NCBI GenBank assembly: GCA_029948255.1
Contig: JALIZF010001800.1
Location: 62,001-126,000 of the forward strand
Direction: 5' to 3'
DNA: 64,000 bases
From: Telmatactis stephensoni
Lineage: Eukaryota > Cnidaria > Anthozoa > Actiniaria > Isophelliidae
A program made the translations under genes and the position numbers. Below are positions 54,534-64,000 of the stretch, one piece after another (the stretch's first letter is position 1; the number at the start of each line of letters is the position of its first letter). The notes under the pieces are model-generated. The model did not search any database. It was not told where the DNA came from and worked only from the letters and a program-made list of their open reading frames with translations.

Positions 54534-56495
54534 ATGGCGGGTCGATTTGACATTTTATTTGACGTTCTTCCAAAAGTTTCATCACAAAAAGATCTAAACC
54601 TGGACAATGACCTGAATGAACTCAAAGACCTTGGAGGAAGATCATTACTCTATCTTTTAAAGCAAGCCTTCGATCTTTATTTCGCAAAAGACTTTGATAC
54701 AAGTATATTCCATTCACAAAGTGTTGTGGATTTTTGCTGGGAAAAACTGAACACTGGTCATTGGAAAGATGTTCATATTGTGTGGAGGAAAACATACTCA
54801 TATGCAAGTTTATTCAAGGCTGCGTCATTGTATGAACTTGGAGAAAAGATTAAAGCTTTAGAGGCTTGCGACATGGGATTGCTTTTAGGTGCACCAGTAC
54901 AAAATAATATTCTAAGTCGACTAGCTAGCAAGATACAAGTTATATTGAAACAAGACATTAACACAACGCCAGATTTTAAGCAAAATAAATTACAGACTAC
55001 ATCATCGTATGGTAATAATCCTGCAAAAGACGAATCACACATTTCAAAGAAATTAAAAATCTCCCATTTTCCTTCCATTGATGAAAGGTTTAGAATAGAG
55101 GAGTGTGAAAGCCCTTCTCTAGAACATTTCTACAATACCTACATGCTGAAAGAAAAACCAGTGATAGTCAATGGTATGATAGACCACTGGCCTGCATGCC
55201 ATAAGTGGAGTTTAAAATATTTAAAAGATATTGCAGGCAGTAGGACAGTACCAGTGGAGCTAGGGCTGAGATATACAGATGATACATGGACACAAAAATT
55301 AATGACTGTTACAGACTTCATTGATAACTACGTAAAACTGAGTGAGTCAAATGATGATGCTGAAGTTGCATATCTTGCACAGCATCAGCTATTTGATCAA
55401 ATCCCAGAACTACGGCAAGATATCATTATTCCTGATTACTGTTGCCTTGGTGATAATGATGTCATGATTAATGCATGGTTCGGCCCTAAGGGTACTATAT
55501 CCCCTTTACATCATGATGCTTATCATAACTTATTGACTCAAGTTGTTGGACAGAAATATGTCAGACTGTATAGCAAAGCAGAAACGGAAAATGTTTATCC
55601 ACACGACTCACCACTACTACACAACACCAGTCAGGTAAGAAATGATTGCATATAACTGGGCAACTTTGGTTCAATTTGGCATACGATGGTTGAGCCAGTC
55701 AGTTTGTATTTTGATGAGAAGTCAAAATACCCATAGCGAGACCAAATGAGACCAAAATAATGTCTTTTGAATCAATCCAAAAGTTACCCGATTAGTTATC
55801 ATCCCATTTCCTTCACCAAAGAAGTGTTTTAAAATGAGGATGATTGTTTAATAACACATACTAATTGGTATTTGTCAGCCTGTTTCCGTGAGTTTAAGAA
55901 GTGTCGGGGGAAATTTAATCTCTTGATTTTATTGAAAGTTATATCTAAATTTTCAGATGAATATTTGAAGGAGGCTTGCCTACGGGGTTTTGTAAATACT
56001 CATTTATCTTTGAATCTCATTATAACTCCTCTCCAGTACTCTGTTTGACTAGACATTTTCCTGAACAACTCTTCTTTTAATGGATTTTTGTTAAATGGCC
56101 ATTTGAATGTATTGACTTTAATGCAGCTATGTGCCCCTTTATGATGTCATGAAATCAATAGTAAAATAATTCAAAATATATATTGTACTCTCAATGAAAT
56201 ATAGAATGGGAAACTTGTTGAAAACTCTGGTTTGAAAATTAGGCAAAAGTAGGTCATTATTTGGTGGCCTTAGAATGCACATAAATGCACATAAAACCAA
56301 GCCAGGAATTTGATGTCTTTATTTCTTTACAAGGTGGATGTTGAAGCCCCAGACCTGGCTGAATTCCCAAATTTCAGAAAAGCAAAATTTCAAGAGTGCA
56401 TATTGAAAGAAGGCCAGTCATTGTACATTCCACCAGGATGTTGGCATTACATTAGATCCTTGTCTGTCAGTTTCTCTGTTAGTTTTTGGTGGTGA
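54534..56495 (+). CDS. KDM8: KDM8/JMJD5 JmjC-domain oxygenase (2 coding exons, 420 aa)
   Basis: Coding exons 54534-55634 and 56334-56495, joined in phase. KDM8 is a nuclear Fe(II)/2-oxoglutarate oxygenase reported as an arginine hydroxylase and histone-directed enzyme. Seen: an alpha-helical N-terminal domain; the JmjC entry [15 protein letters not shown] and [14 protein letters not shown]; iron ligands H326 and D328 (PLHHD); QKYVRLYS; and the distal H405 in [11 protein letters not shown], ending SVSFWW as in family members. Length fits human KDM8 (416 aa). An in-frame ATG at 54456 is rejected because it lies beside and within a likely 5' intron; MAGRFD at 54534 has a good Kozak context (AAAATGG). 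Confidence 0.95.
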
Positions 56496-59333
56496 ATTTG
56501 AAGTCTTGGTTTAAGCACAAGGTTTGATTTGAAATGCTCTTCATACATGTACATGTACCCTTTTGTATAGAATATATGAATTGAGAATTTCATATGTACT
56601 GTATTAACATGATATATCAATCAGTCAATCAATCAGTCAATCAGATGATCAATCAGTCAATCAATCAGTCGATCAATCAGTCAATCAATCAATCAATCAA
56701 TTGAAGGGTTCTCTGTGAAAATGACCTAAGTCACTTCTTGATGGATGTCCAGACATTCATTTTTTGGCATAGGAAAATTAATTGATATCATTTTATACCA
56801 TTGAAAAAAATCATCAAAAAAGTTACTTAGGCCATTTTCACATGGAGGCCTTCAATTTCTGGTAATAATTTTACCACCGTTTGCCTAATTATGCATTTTG
56901 TCCAACAAAATTCTTGACTGGTAACAGTGGTGGATTTAGACTTTTTGAAAGGGTGGGGGGCACCATGTTACAAAACGCATTGGTTAGGGCATAACTTCCT
57001 CAAACTCCCTTCTAAAGTAACTGCAAGGCTTAAGCAAGCCACAAGCCATTAAATTCCGAGGGGCAAAAACAACACATGACTATCCTTTTGCATGAGTGTA
57101 GCAAGTGCAAAATTTGAACTAAGTTGTGTCAATTCCCCCCTTCGATCCGCTGCTGGGTAATTGGGCGATAGGCTATTGTGAAGCCAACAAAGAGTTCTGA
57201 TATCAGGGGTAACTCTGTCTCTGTCTGAAAATTGAGTTGCATTTTTGGTAGCCTATCAACCAATTCCCAGTTAAGAATTGAGTCTGACAGAGTGTTAGAG
57301 GATATTAAGCAAAGTAAATGTCCAGATAGAGCAATTTTGCTAAACCTGTGAAAGTGTAACATTTAAATTGAAACAAAAGAAAACAATGGAACTAGAGTTT
57401 GCTAATGTGTATTGCCCTAAACTCTATTTCACAGGTTAAATAAAAACCCCTAGAATTGGAGACACACAGCCTACAGTTACATGATGTAGTACAGTGCTAG
57501 TACCCCTTGTCTATACAAAACAAATACAGTAAAAACTGCAACACACTTTTTATTTTAAGATTATACTATAATTATACACATTGTATGTTCATCTAATTGT
57601 CCTTATCCATAATCTGTTTGACCTCAAACCTCTGTTGTAGTCTCCTTTGTAACTGTTCTTGGTGGTTGTGGTTATGCAACATTTCCTTTATCAGGGGAAG
57701 AGGAAGATATAGGGAAGGTTGTACAGTGGGTACTTCCTCCCCCCTGATGAGACACCCTTTTCTTACTAATTTTTTGAAAATATCTTTTTAATTCTCTGAA
57801 TGGGTTTTAATTTCTTTAATGCTGCACCCCCTCCTTCCAGTCGCTAAGGGTTCCGGTTAAAAACCTCACCCAAAGAGGATCTTAACAGGAACCCTTAGCA
57901 GCTGGAAATTGAGCCTACCCCCTACTGAGGGATATTCTGGATTCTGCGTGTGTAGAACAGATATAAAGGATGCAACCACAGTAGAAGCTATTTACAGTCT
58001 GTAAAATCTATGAAACAAATAAGACTACAATAGGCATGAGGTACAGGATGATATTTAAACATTTTACTAAAATACTGTCATTAAAATATTATACATCCTT
58101 CAATAATTTGACATATATATTCTAACATCATTATGATACCATTTCACATCTATATTCATACTCATTTCTTGTTTTTTTGATTTCATCATTGTCTTTCATA
58201 ATTTTATTAAAGTAATTTTTATCACTCTTATGGATTTTAAGAGTATCTTAGCATTAAACTTCTGTTGTAAAGTTTTTACTAAAATATCTCTACTTATACA
58301 TTATAAAGTCATATTAATTTAAAATTAAAATCATATAATATGTAAAATTACAATTTGATGCAAATCACTCAAAGTCCAATAATAATAATAATATGTTCAA
58401 ACCCCTTTATAAATCACAAAGTTCAATTAAGGTGATAATGATGATGATGGCAAAAGTAATCATTTTTGTTGGATTAATGGCCAGTAAGGGAATGTCTGAA
58501 AGATGATTCATTGTTTTTCAAGTAGATAATATTTATTGGCAGAAGAGGCCCTGCAAAAACAGAGTGATGTATAATCAAATTCTATTTTCTCCTCAAAGAT
58601 TTTTCAATTTCAAAAGAGAATTCAGTATTTGATCAAGTCCTGTACTCTGTCTTTGCATTGATGTCTTCAATAATTTATTGGTGATTAGTCTTAATATTTT
58701 TGACCCTTTCTAGAAGACTACCCCCCTTTGTTCTGAAGGGTACGAAACAATAGAATTAAGAATACTGCCAACTAAAAGGGTGTGACTAACCTATTCAAAG
58801 AGTTCTGACATACACTATAGAACACAAAGAAGTGAACTGTCTCCATAATCTCTATAAGTTGGACACCTCTCTAAGATTGACAACTCGGCCTGAAAAAGCT
58901 GAATTCAAGTCCTGAGGATGCCTTCAGGGAGTTTAAATTACTTAATAATTACTTGCCATCACCTCACTATTACAAATACACTTCTATTACAGCATGCAGT
59001 AAAAAATACAAAGTTTACCAAATATCAACAACTCTAACTGCTATTGAATGTATTATATTGAGTTTCCTGTCAAGCATATTGATTGGTCAATACTGATTCC
59101 TTATCCAATCACGTTGAGACATGTGTGGCAGAGTTACTCAATCAACTCATGTTACAGTCACACCAAATTTGTTATGCCATTCAAAGGGGAGACAAATGAA
59201 ATATATTGATTCATTTGTAATGACCATAACACCATGAATTGATTGATAACCACCTCAAATGAATGGGCTTCCTGTGGCAATGTGAGGGACTTCTTACTCC
59301 TCAGTTGCCATGGTGCTATTACTCAGTTTAATA
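56496..59333. other. Convergent intergenic region between KDM8 and the SLC32-like gene
   Basis: Holds the 3' ends of both genes. 56598-56702 is an imperfect (TCAA)n/TCAG repeat. 57840-57905 has GGGTTCCGGTTAAAA and inverse-like CTTAACAGGAACCC. 58000-58400 is very AT-rich. I see no further gene. Confidence 0.5.
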
Positions 59334-60788
59334 CTAAAAGGCTTTACCTGCAGCCTCAACTAAACGCTTTCCCGAGAAGAAAACACCAAGACCACCACAA
59401 ATAATACCAAAGACGATAATAAACCACCTGAGAGCAATGCTATACCAGTGTAATTCCCTCCATTTTAGTTTGAGATGAAAATAACAAGGAAAAACAAAGC
59501 ACAAACAAGTACCTGTGAAACTCCCTACAAAACCCATGACAAGAGCAAAGTGAGGAACTAAAACTACCAGGAACAGTGCAAAGGTAAGAATAAGAGACCG
59601 CGTCATTAACAGCCACACCCAGTGATATTTACTCTCTGGGCTGAGGTGAGGGAAATGGCCCATAAATTTAGTATCAACTGTTTCAAGGATTACAAACAAG
59701 TTGATTGGAAAGGCAAGAAAGACATTACTGACTACAAATGTGTTAGCTAGGATGTTGAAGACATAGCTTGATTTCATGTTGACAGTAATGACTTGATCAG
59801 TGTTGGAACCAAACACCAGAACAGCAAGGAGACCCAGGATAACCTTTATAACAGCTGCAAGTGTAAAGGAACCGTTCATCATCATTGGGTACTTGTTTGG
59901 GTACTTCATGCTTGCTTCTACTCCAGGAAAAACAGCATGTGCAGTGTAGCTGAAGACTATCACACCGAAACCCACAGGGAAGTTTTGAAAGCTGAGTGGT
60001 GGAATATTGTCGATGTCCATGAGTGGATACTGGGTGATACAATATATTATTATTGTAAATATTCCTGACATCAGGGCAAACACAGACACCATACTGACCC
60101 AGGCTATAATAGACACCCTGCGAACAAACGCCAAAGGGAGGGCTAAATAAGTACAAATAACTGCCCAGTGGTAGATCTGCAAGTTGGTTGTACTCTTGAA
60201 CGAGTCTGTAAATATTGTCGCGAGAAGTACAATGTACATGATGGTTCCACCAAACATCTCACACACTTGAATAACGCTCACGATATTGTTACCCCATCGA
60301 GGCCAGACTGCTCCACCGATCTCAGGATAGTTCGCGCGGACCCTCTTTCTCTGACCAGTGCGTCTTGACGTCTCGTAGAGGCATTCGATGAGAATCTTAC
60401 CAGTAAAACAACACATCCACGCAACCACAACAATCGCCGCTACGCCTAACCATCCCCCCATAAGAACACCATAGGGTATGCCTAGAATCCCAGTGCCTTG
60501 GATAAGATTACTCACATTCCATCCTGCCACGAATGCAGACGCTCTTCTGTCGAGAGACGGCTTGGCGATAAGTGATACAGTTGTTGTATGATCACGAAGT
60601 TGCCTGACACTTTGAAAGAAGCCTCCTGTAGCAGAGAAATAAAGAGACTTTTCTTGACCAGAAGGACCCGTGTTCATTAGCGGGGAATCTTCGTTTGGGC
60701 CAGGAGTTGCCGGGGGAATTGGTGGACCTTCGTCGCCACTTTGACTTTGTTCTCGTAAAATTATCTCCTCTCGAGCTCCAAAATCCAT
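59334..60788 (-). CDS. SLC32-type (VGAT/VIAAT-like) vesicular amino-acid transporter, 484 aa
   Basis: Intronless. A hydrophilic N-terminus of about 80 residues (acidic and Pro-rich, PPIPPATPGPNED) precedes nine to eleven membrane segments. Seen: GWNVSNLIQGTGILGIPYG in the first segment, CCFTGKILIECLYE, IVFSYTAHAVFPGVEASM, and VPHFALVMGFVGSFTGTCLC. These match the amino acid/auxin permease family and, best, SLC32A1, which loads GABA and glycine into synaptic vesicles with the proton gradient. Length is near mammalian VGAT (about 525 aa). Because cnidarians carry several VGAT-like paralogues, the substrate is not certain. The start at 60788 is the first ATG; a CACGTG E-box lies about 120 bp upstream. 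Confidence 0.92.
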   Translation of the reverse strand: MDFGAREEIILREQSQSGDEGPPIPPATPGPNEDSPLMNTGPSGQEKSLYFSATGGFFQSVRQLRDHTTTVSLIAKPSLDRRASAFVAGWNVSNLIQGTGILGIPYGVLMGGWLGVAAIVVVAWMCCFTGKILIECLYETSRRTGQRKRVRANYPEIGGAVWPRWGNNIVSVIQVCEMFGGTIMYIVLLATIFTDSFKSTTNLQIYHWAVICTYLALPLAFVRRVSIIAWVSMVSVFALMSGIFTIIIYCITQYPLMDIDNIPPLSFQNFPVGFGVIVFSYTAHAVFPGVEASMKYPNKYPMMMNGSFTLAAVIKVILGLLAVLVFGSNTDQVITVNMKSSYVFNILANTFVVSNVFLAFPINLFVILETVDTKFMGHFPHLSPESKYHWVWLLMTRSLILTFALFLVVLVPHFALVMGFVGSFTGTCLCFVFPCYFHLKLKWRELHWYSIALRWFIIVFGIICGGLGVFFSGKRLVEAAGKAF

Positions 60789-60908
60789 GTCAATACCGTA
60801 AAATCCTCTATAATTTCTTTCTATTTGAGCTTTTTACTCTTCTGACTGAGACTTGCACCTTTGCGTAGATGTAAACACAACGTGGAAGGATCGATCTTCT
60901 GTATTGGT

Positions 60909-60914
60909 CACGTG
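60909..60914. promoter_or_regulatory. CACGTG E-box upstream of the SLC32-like gene
   Basis: GGTCACGTGGG lies about 120 bp before the start codon, with two more ACGTG cores within 60 bp (about 60943 and 60960). CACGTG is the site of USF/MITF/TFE-type bHLH factors; the link to lysosome or vesicle genes is inference. Confidence 0.35.
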
Positions 60915-60969
60915 GGCCACTGCTCATAAATATAATCTCGGGTACGTGACCTTTGTGGACACGTGTGAA

Positions 60970-62240
60970 GAAATTGTCACGCTCTGCGCAAAACTGATTA
61001 GTTGACTAGAGTTTAGGGAATTGACTCGCGAAAGGTAATAAATGTGATACATTCGAAATGCCGAGACTAGCTGCAGTATATGGGTTAAAATCTTTGAACC
61101 ATCTGGTCTTTATTTTAATAAAACAGGGGAGGGATTTCATGTGACGCATGATCAAATATTTTCAGTTTTCGTGATTCGGGAATGGAACAAATCATTTTTC
61201 GTGACTCATGCAAAGCCTTCTTTACGCGACACCGGAAAAGTCGAAAGAATTGTTCGCGGTTCGTGATTTCCTTGTCCTGTTCCACCAAAAGCTTTGAATT
61301 TTTTCTACAGAGATAATCAAAGATGAAAAAGAAACTCAAGTTGTCTCAGTACATACTGCGCTTTTTGGTTTTCTTAAAGCGCTCGCGTAACGTAATGATG
61401 GCATAAACAGTGTAAAGGCTGGTTTACACGTCACGATATGTCGGCCCGATTTTCGCGCGCTGACGAATTTTGTTCGAAATGACCATTGACGTTGCCGACG
61501 TCAGGAAGAGGACGTGAAAACAAGCAAATTTGTTATATACCAACTGTCAAAGTCAATTTTTTTCGTGCTCTGATTGGGCGAGAGCGCATCACGTGAACGT
61601 CAACAAATTTTGCTGTTTCCCCAGCAACAACTCTCAGCGGGCAACAGTGTGTTTTGTTGACCGGTAATAACAAAACCGGAAGTTGATTGGCCACGTTTTT
61701 GGCAGCGCGCGTTTACAAATTCATTCATTCGGACATGCATGAGGCAAAACTCGTGTTTATTGTCAAACTTTTAAGACTAATATACATTTATTCCCAGAAA
61801 AAGATGATAACCAACCAGGAATGTCATCAAAAGAGCTGCCAACAATTCTCCGAAAAACTATGTGTGAAAAAAGGTCAGTTTTGTGTGAATTTTGATTAAA
61901 AACTTTAACTGTAGGCAGCGACGTTTTGCTTTTTATTTTGTTCTTTGACATTTGGTATACACCTATTTCAAAAAAGGTTGTCGTTCGAGAGGTCTCAAGC
62001 CTACGCGACAAGGCCGAAAAGGAGTATGGGTAGTAGGCGAAAAATTGCTCTCTTTTCAGGTTTGGTCTTGGTTTTAGCATCAACAAGTGAAGTTCTTTAG
62101 TGTTTGAGGTCAAGGTAAGCTATTTGAGTTGTAGTATGGCTGATTTGTGTGGTTTTATAGCTTTAGTAATTTCTACCCATATTCCCTTTCGGGTGAGTCG
62201 CGTAAGCTTTTGCCGACAACAGTAATTGAAATAGGTATAT
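60970..62240. other. Intergenic DNA with a possible small exon
   Basis: No firm gene. A pyrimidine-rich acceptor (TTATTCCCAG) at about 61798 precedes an open stretch with MSSKELPTILRKTMCEK, then AAAAAGGTCAG at 61875, a fair donor. A second acceptor-like CTCTTTTCAG lies at about 62059. They could be exons of an unknown gene, but there is no match to a known family. 61420 onward starts AAGGCTGGTTTACACG, resembling the end of the element at 10211. Confidence 0.25.
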
Positions 62241-62244
62241 AACA

Positions 62245-62316
62245 AAACACTTATTGACTGGGACCTCGGGAAAGCAGTATGTTTTGTGGTCCCTCGGTCC
62301 CAGTCAATAAGTGTTT
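62245..62316. repeat. Short hairpin repeat
   Basis: AAACACTTATTGACTGGGAC and its inverse GTCCCAGTCAATAAGTGTTT are separated by about 30 bp. Likely a small MITE. Confidence 0.75.
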
Positions 62317-63529
62317 AGAAGTGGCGTCGCGACGTAGTCACGCTAGTCACGCAACGAACGAATGTGATAAATTCGTCATCTAACGTCCTGTTTTCGCGTC
62401 GCGTTTGTAAATAACTCTAATAAAGTAACAGATGCGACTTCGTTTCCAGACTTAAATTTTTTGTTTTCGTCGCATTTTGACGAGATCTGTGCACTATTAG
62501 AGTACAAACTCACGGACAAATGCATGGAACTTGCTAAGATGATTTGCTACTTTTTTATTCAAAATAATAAGACACTCAAGTTCCAGAAGACAATTTTATT
62601 GTACTACCTTTTGTTGAGACACTTATCCTTCGCATTATTGATTCAATCAGGCATCAATGTTCATACACTACATTAGGCAGACGGCGTACGTAGGGCCAAC
62701 ACCTACCATTTTGTGCCGTTTCTAATCGGTCCATTTTTTACTTAATTATAATATCAATTAATCTAACAATAATTTATATCAAGTTATTTACTAAATAGTT
62801 TTATTAAATCACTCACTAAATAGTTTTAATTTATTATTTACTATTTGAAAAAATTATTCCATCGTTATCTTTTTTGTTCGTTGCCTTATAATTATTTGAT
62901 TTAATGACCTCTGTATGAGAAATTCCAAAGCTATCGGCATCGTATTTCCAACATGATCTTCTGGTCTTCATAAATGTCTATTAGTCTCTGTAAATACAGA
63001 AGAAAATATCAACATGATCATATCTTCAGAAATGGCCGATAGTCCTTGTTAAGTCATTTTCATGCATTTGGACTTAATATCCTTCAATATTCATGCGGAA
63101 ATTTTGTGACCAACAGCTGCTCGATCTGAAGCTTCTTCCATGTTTGACGTTATGACGTCATCAAACATGGCCGTCCTCACAGAGATGTTAATAACTACAG
63201 CGCAAAATTTAACGGCAAAAAGCTAAACTGCAGGCAGAAAATATCCTTTTTTATATAAAATATTCACTTTTAAGATTGCCGGTGAATTTGATAATATAAC
63301 ATCGCACGCGAATTTGCAGGTCAGTTTTAAGTGACAATGTGCATGGGAACTAGGTGTGACTTTCTATCATCGATCATGCATCAGAATGATATTTCGTTCA
63401 TCCCACATAAAAATGTCTTGGTTTTTAGCTGAATGCACAAAAGTCCCTTTCTTTTGTGTTCGTATGATTTCATCCCGGCAGTTATAAACGGTTATTAGGA
63501 AAGGACTTTCGTACTAAGAATATCTAATA
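62317..63529. other. Intergenic DNA without recognised gene
   Basis: AT-rich with small frames only. 63136-63171 holds a palindrome centred on ATGACGTCAT (CCATGTTTGACG / CATCAAACATGG). Confidence 0.5.
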
Positions 63530-63909
63530 GAGGGATTTCATGGCAGCCATGTTTGTGGGCAAGTACAATAGAAAGTTTTTGAATGACAAAAGATTTCATT
63601 TCTCATGTATTTTGACCACAAACATGGCTGCCTGAAATCCCTCTGTAGATAATGCACGAAATGCAAGAAGATATTAATAGCCGACTTCCCAGATACACTT
63701 CATTTGCAACATACAAAGGAACCAAGACGAGGCTACGTGCATAAAGCAGTTATTCGTAACAAGACAAAAGGTTTACATTAACTTTCAAGCTAAGTATACG
63801 AAAACCACTTTTAATGTCGAGATTAAAAGTTGTTTTCGTATATTTGAAAGTTATTTTATCGCTGGTGCTTTTACGATGTTATACAAAAAGTTTTAGCACG
63901 TAGCCTCGT
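63530..63909. repeat. Two foldback repeats near the window end
   Basis: 63530-63644: AGAGGGATTTCATGGCAGCC at left, inverted as GGCTGCCTGAAATCCCTCT. 63728-63909: CGAGGCTACGTGC and GCACGTAGCCTCG, with an inner ATACGAAAACCACTTTTAAT stem. Neither has coding content. Confidence 0.75.
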
Positions 63910-64000
63910 TCTTCAGTAATATTTTGTATGTCGCAGGTGAAGCGTATCTCGAAACTGGACTATTGTAATGATGTTTAAAACGCCCACCTCAACGGTTAAA

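Noticed and set aside
61763..62113. 116-codon minus-strand ORF
   Set aside because: No recognised domain; the opposite strand shows better splice-bounded coding signs, themselves weak.

Overview
The window looks like nuclear DNA of an invertebrate animal, most likely a cnidarian and probably an anthozoan such as a stony coral. This is an inference from spliced genes with GT-AG introns, an intronless TRIM-NHL gene and an intronless VGAT-like transporter, a PIM-like kinase, AT-rich intergenic DNA, tRNA-headed SINEs and very many foldback (MITE-type) elements. No species can be named from sequence alone. No operons, CRISPR arrays, rRNA genes or functional tRNA genes were seen.

Layout. 1-8.6 kb: an eight-exon PIM-like serine/threonine kinase gene (+), with a large CACTA-like transposon in intron 5. 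8.6-16.7 kb: gene-poor DNA made of nested foldback transposons, a LINE relic and a SINE. 16.8-19.0 kb: an intronless TRIM-NHL gene (-). 21.1-29.3 kb: a four-exon CMTR2 mRNA-cap methyltransferase gene (-) with one apparent frameshift and a 15-bp minisatellite in intron 3. 29.8-37.3 kb: a second copy of the PIM-like kinase gene (+), with identical coding sequence but different intronic insertions. 37.3-41.3 kb: hAT-like elements, one holding a decayed LINE. 41.4-51.6 kb: BBOX1-like gamma-butyrobetaine dioxygenase (+, four exons) with transposon-filled introns. 52-54.3 kb: foldback elements and a second SINE. 54.5-56.5 kb: KDM8/JMJD5 (+, two coding exons). 59.3-60.8 kb: an intronless SLC32/VGAT-like transporter (-). 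61-64 kb: no firm gene.

The genes do not form a visible pathway: cell signalling (PIM-like kinase), ubiquitin/RNA regulation (TRIM-NHL), mRNA cap 2'-O-methylation (CMTR2), carnitine synthesis (BBOX1), JmjC oxygenase (KDM8) and vesicular amino-acid transport (SLC32). CMTR2 and kinase copy 2 are head-to-head, about 0.67 kb between start codons.

The most useful signals are: the about 30-kb-spaced direct duplication of the kinase, which gives empty sites for several transposon insertions; a CACTA-like element with perfect 22-bp termini and a CTA target duplication; a hAT-like MITE carrying a RecQ-like helicase fragment; a long-armed foldback element enclosing an unrecognised Cys-rich ORF; and a 2-bp shift in CMTR2.
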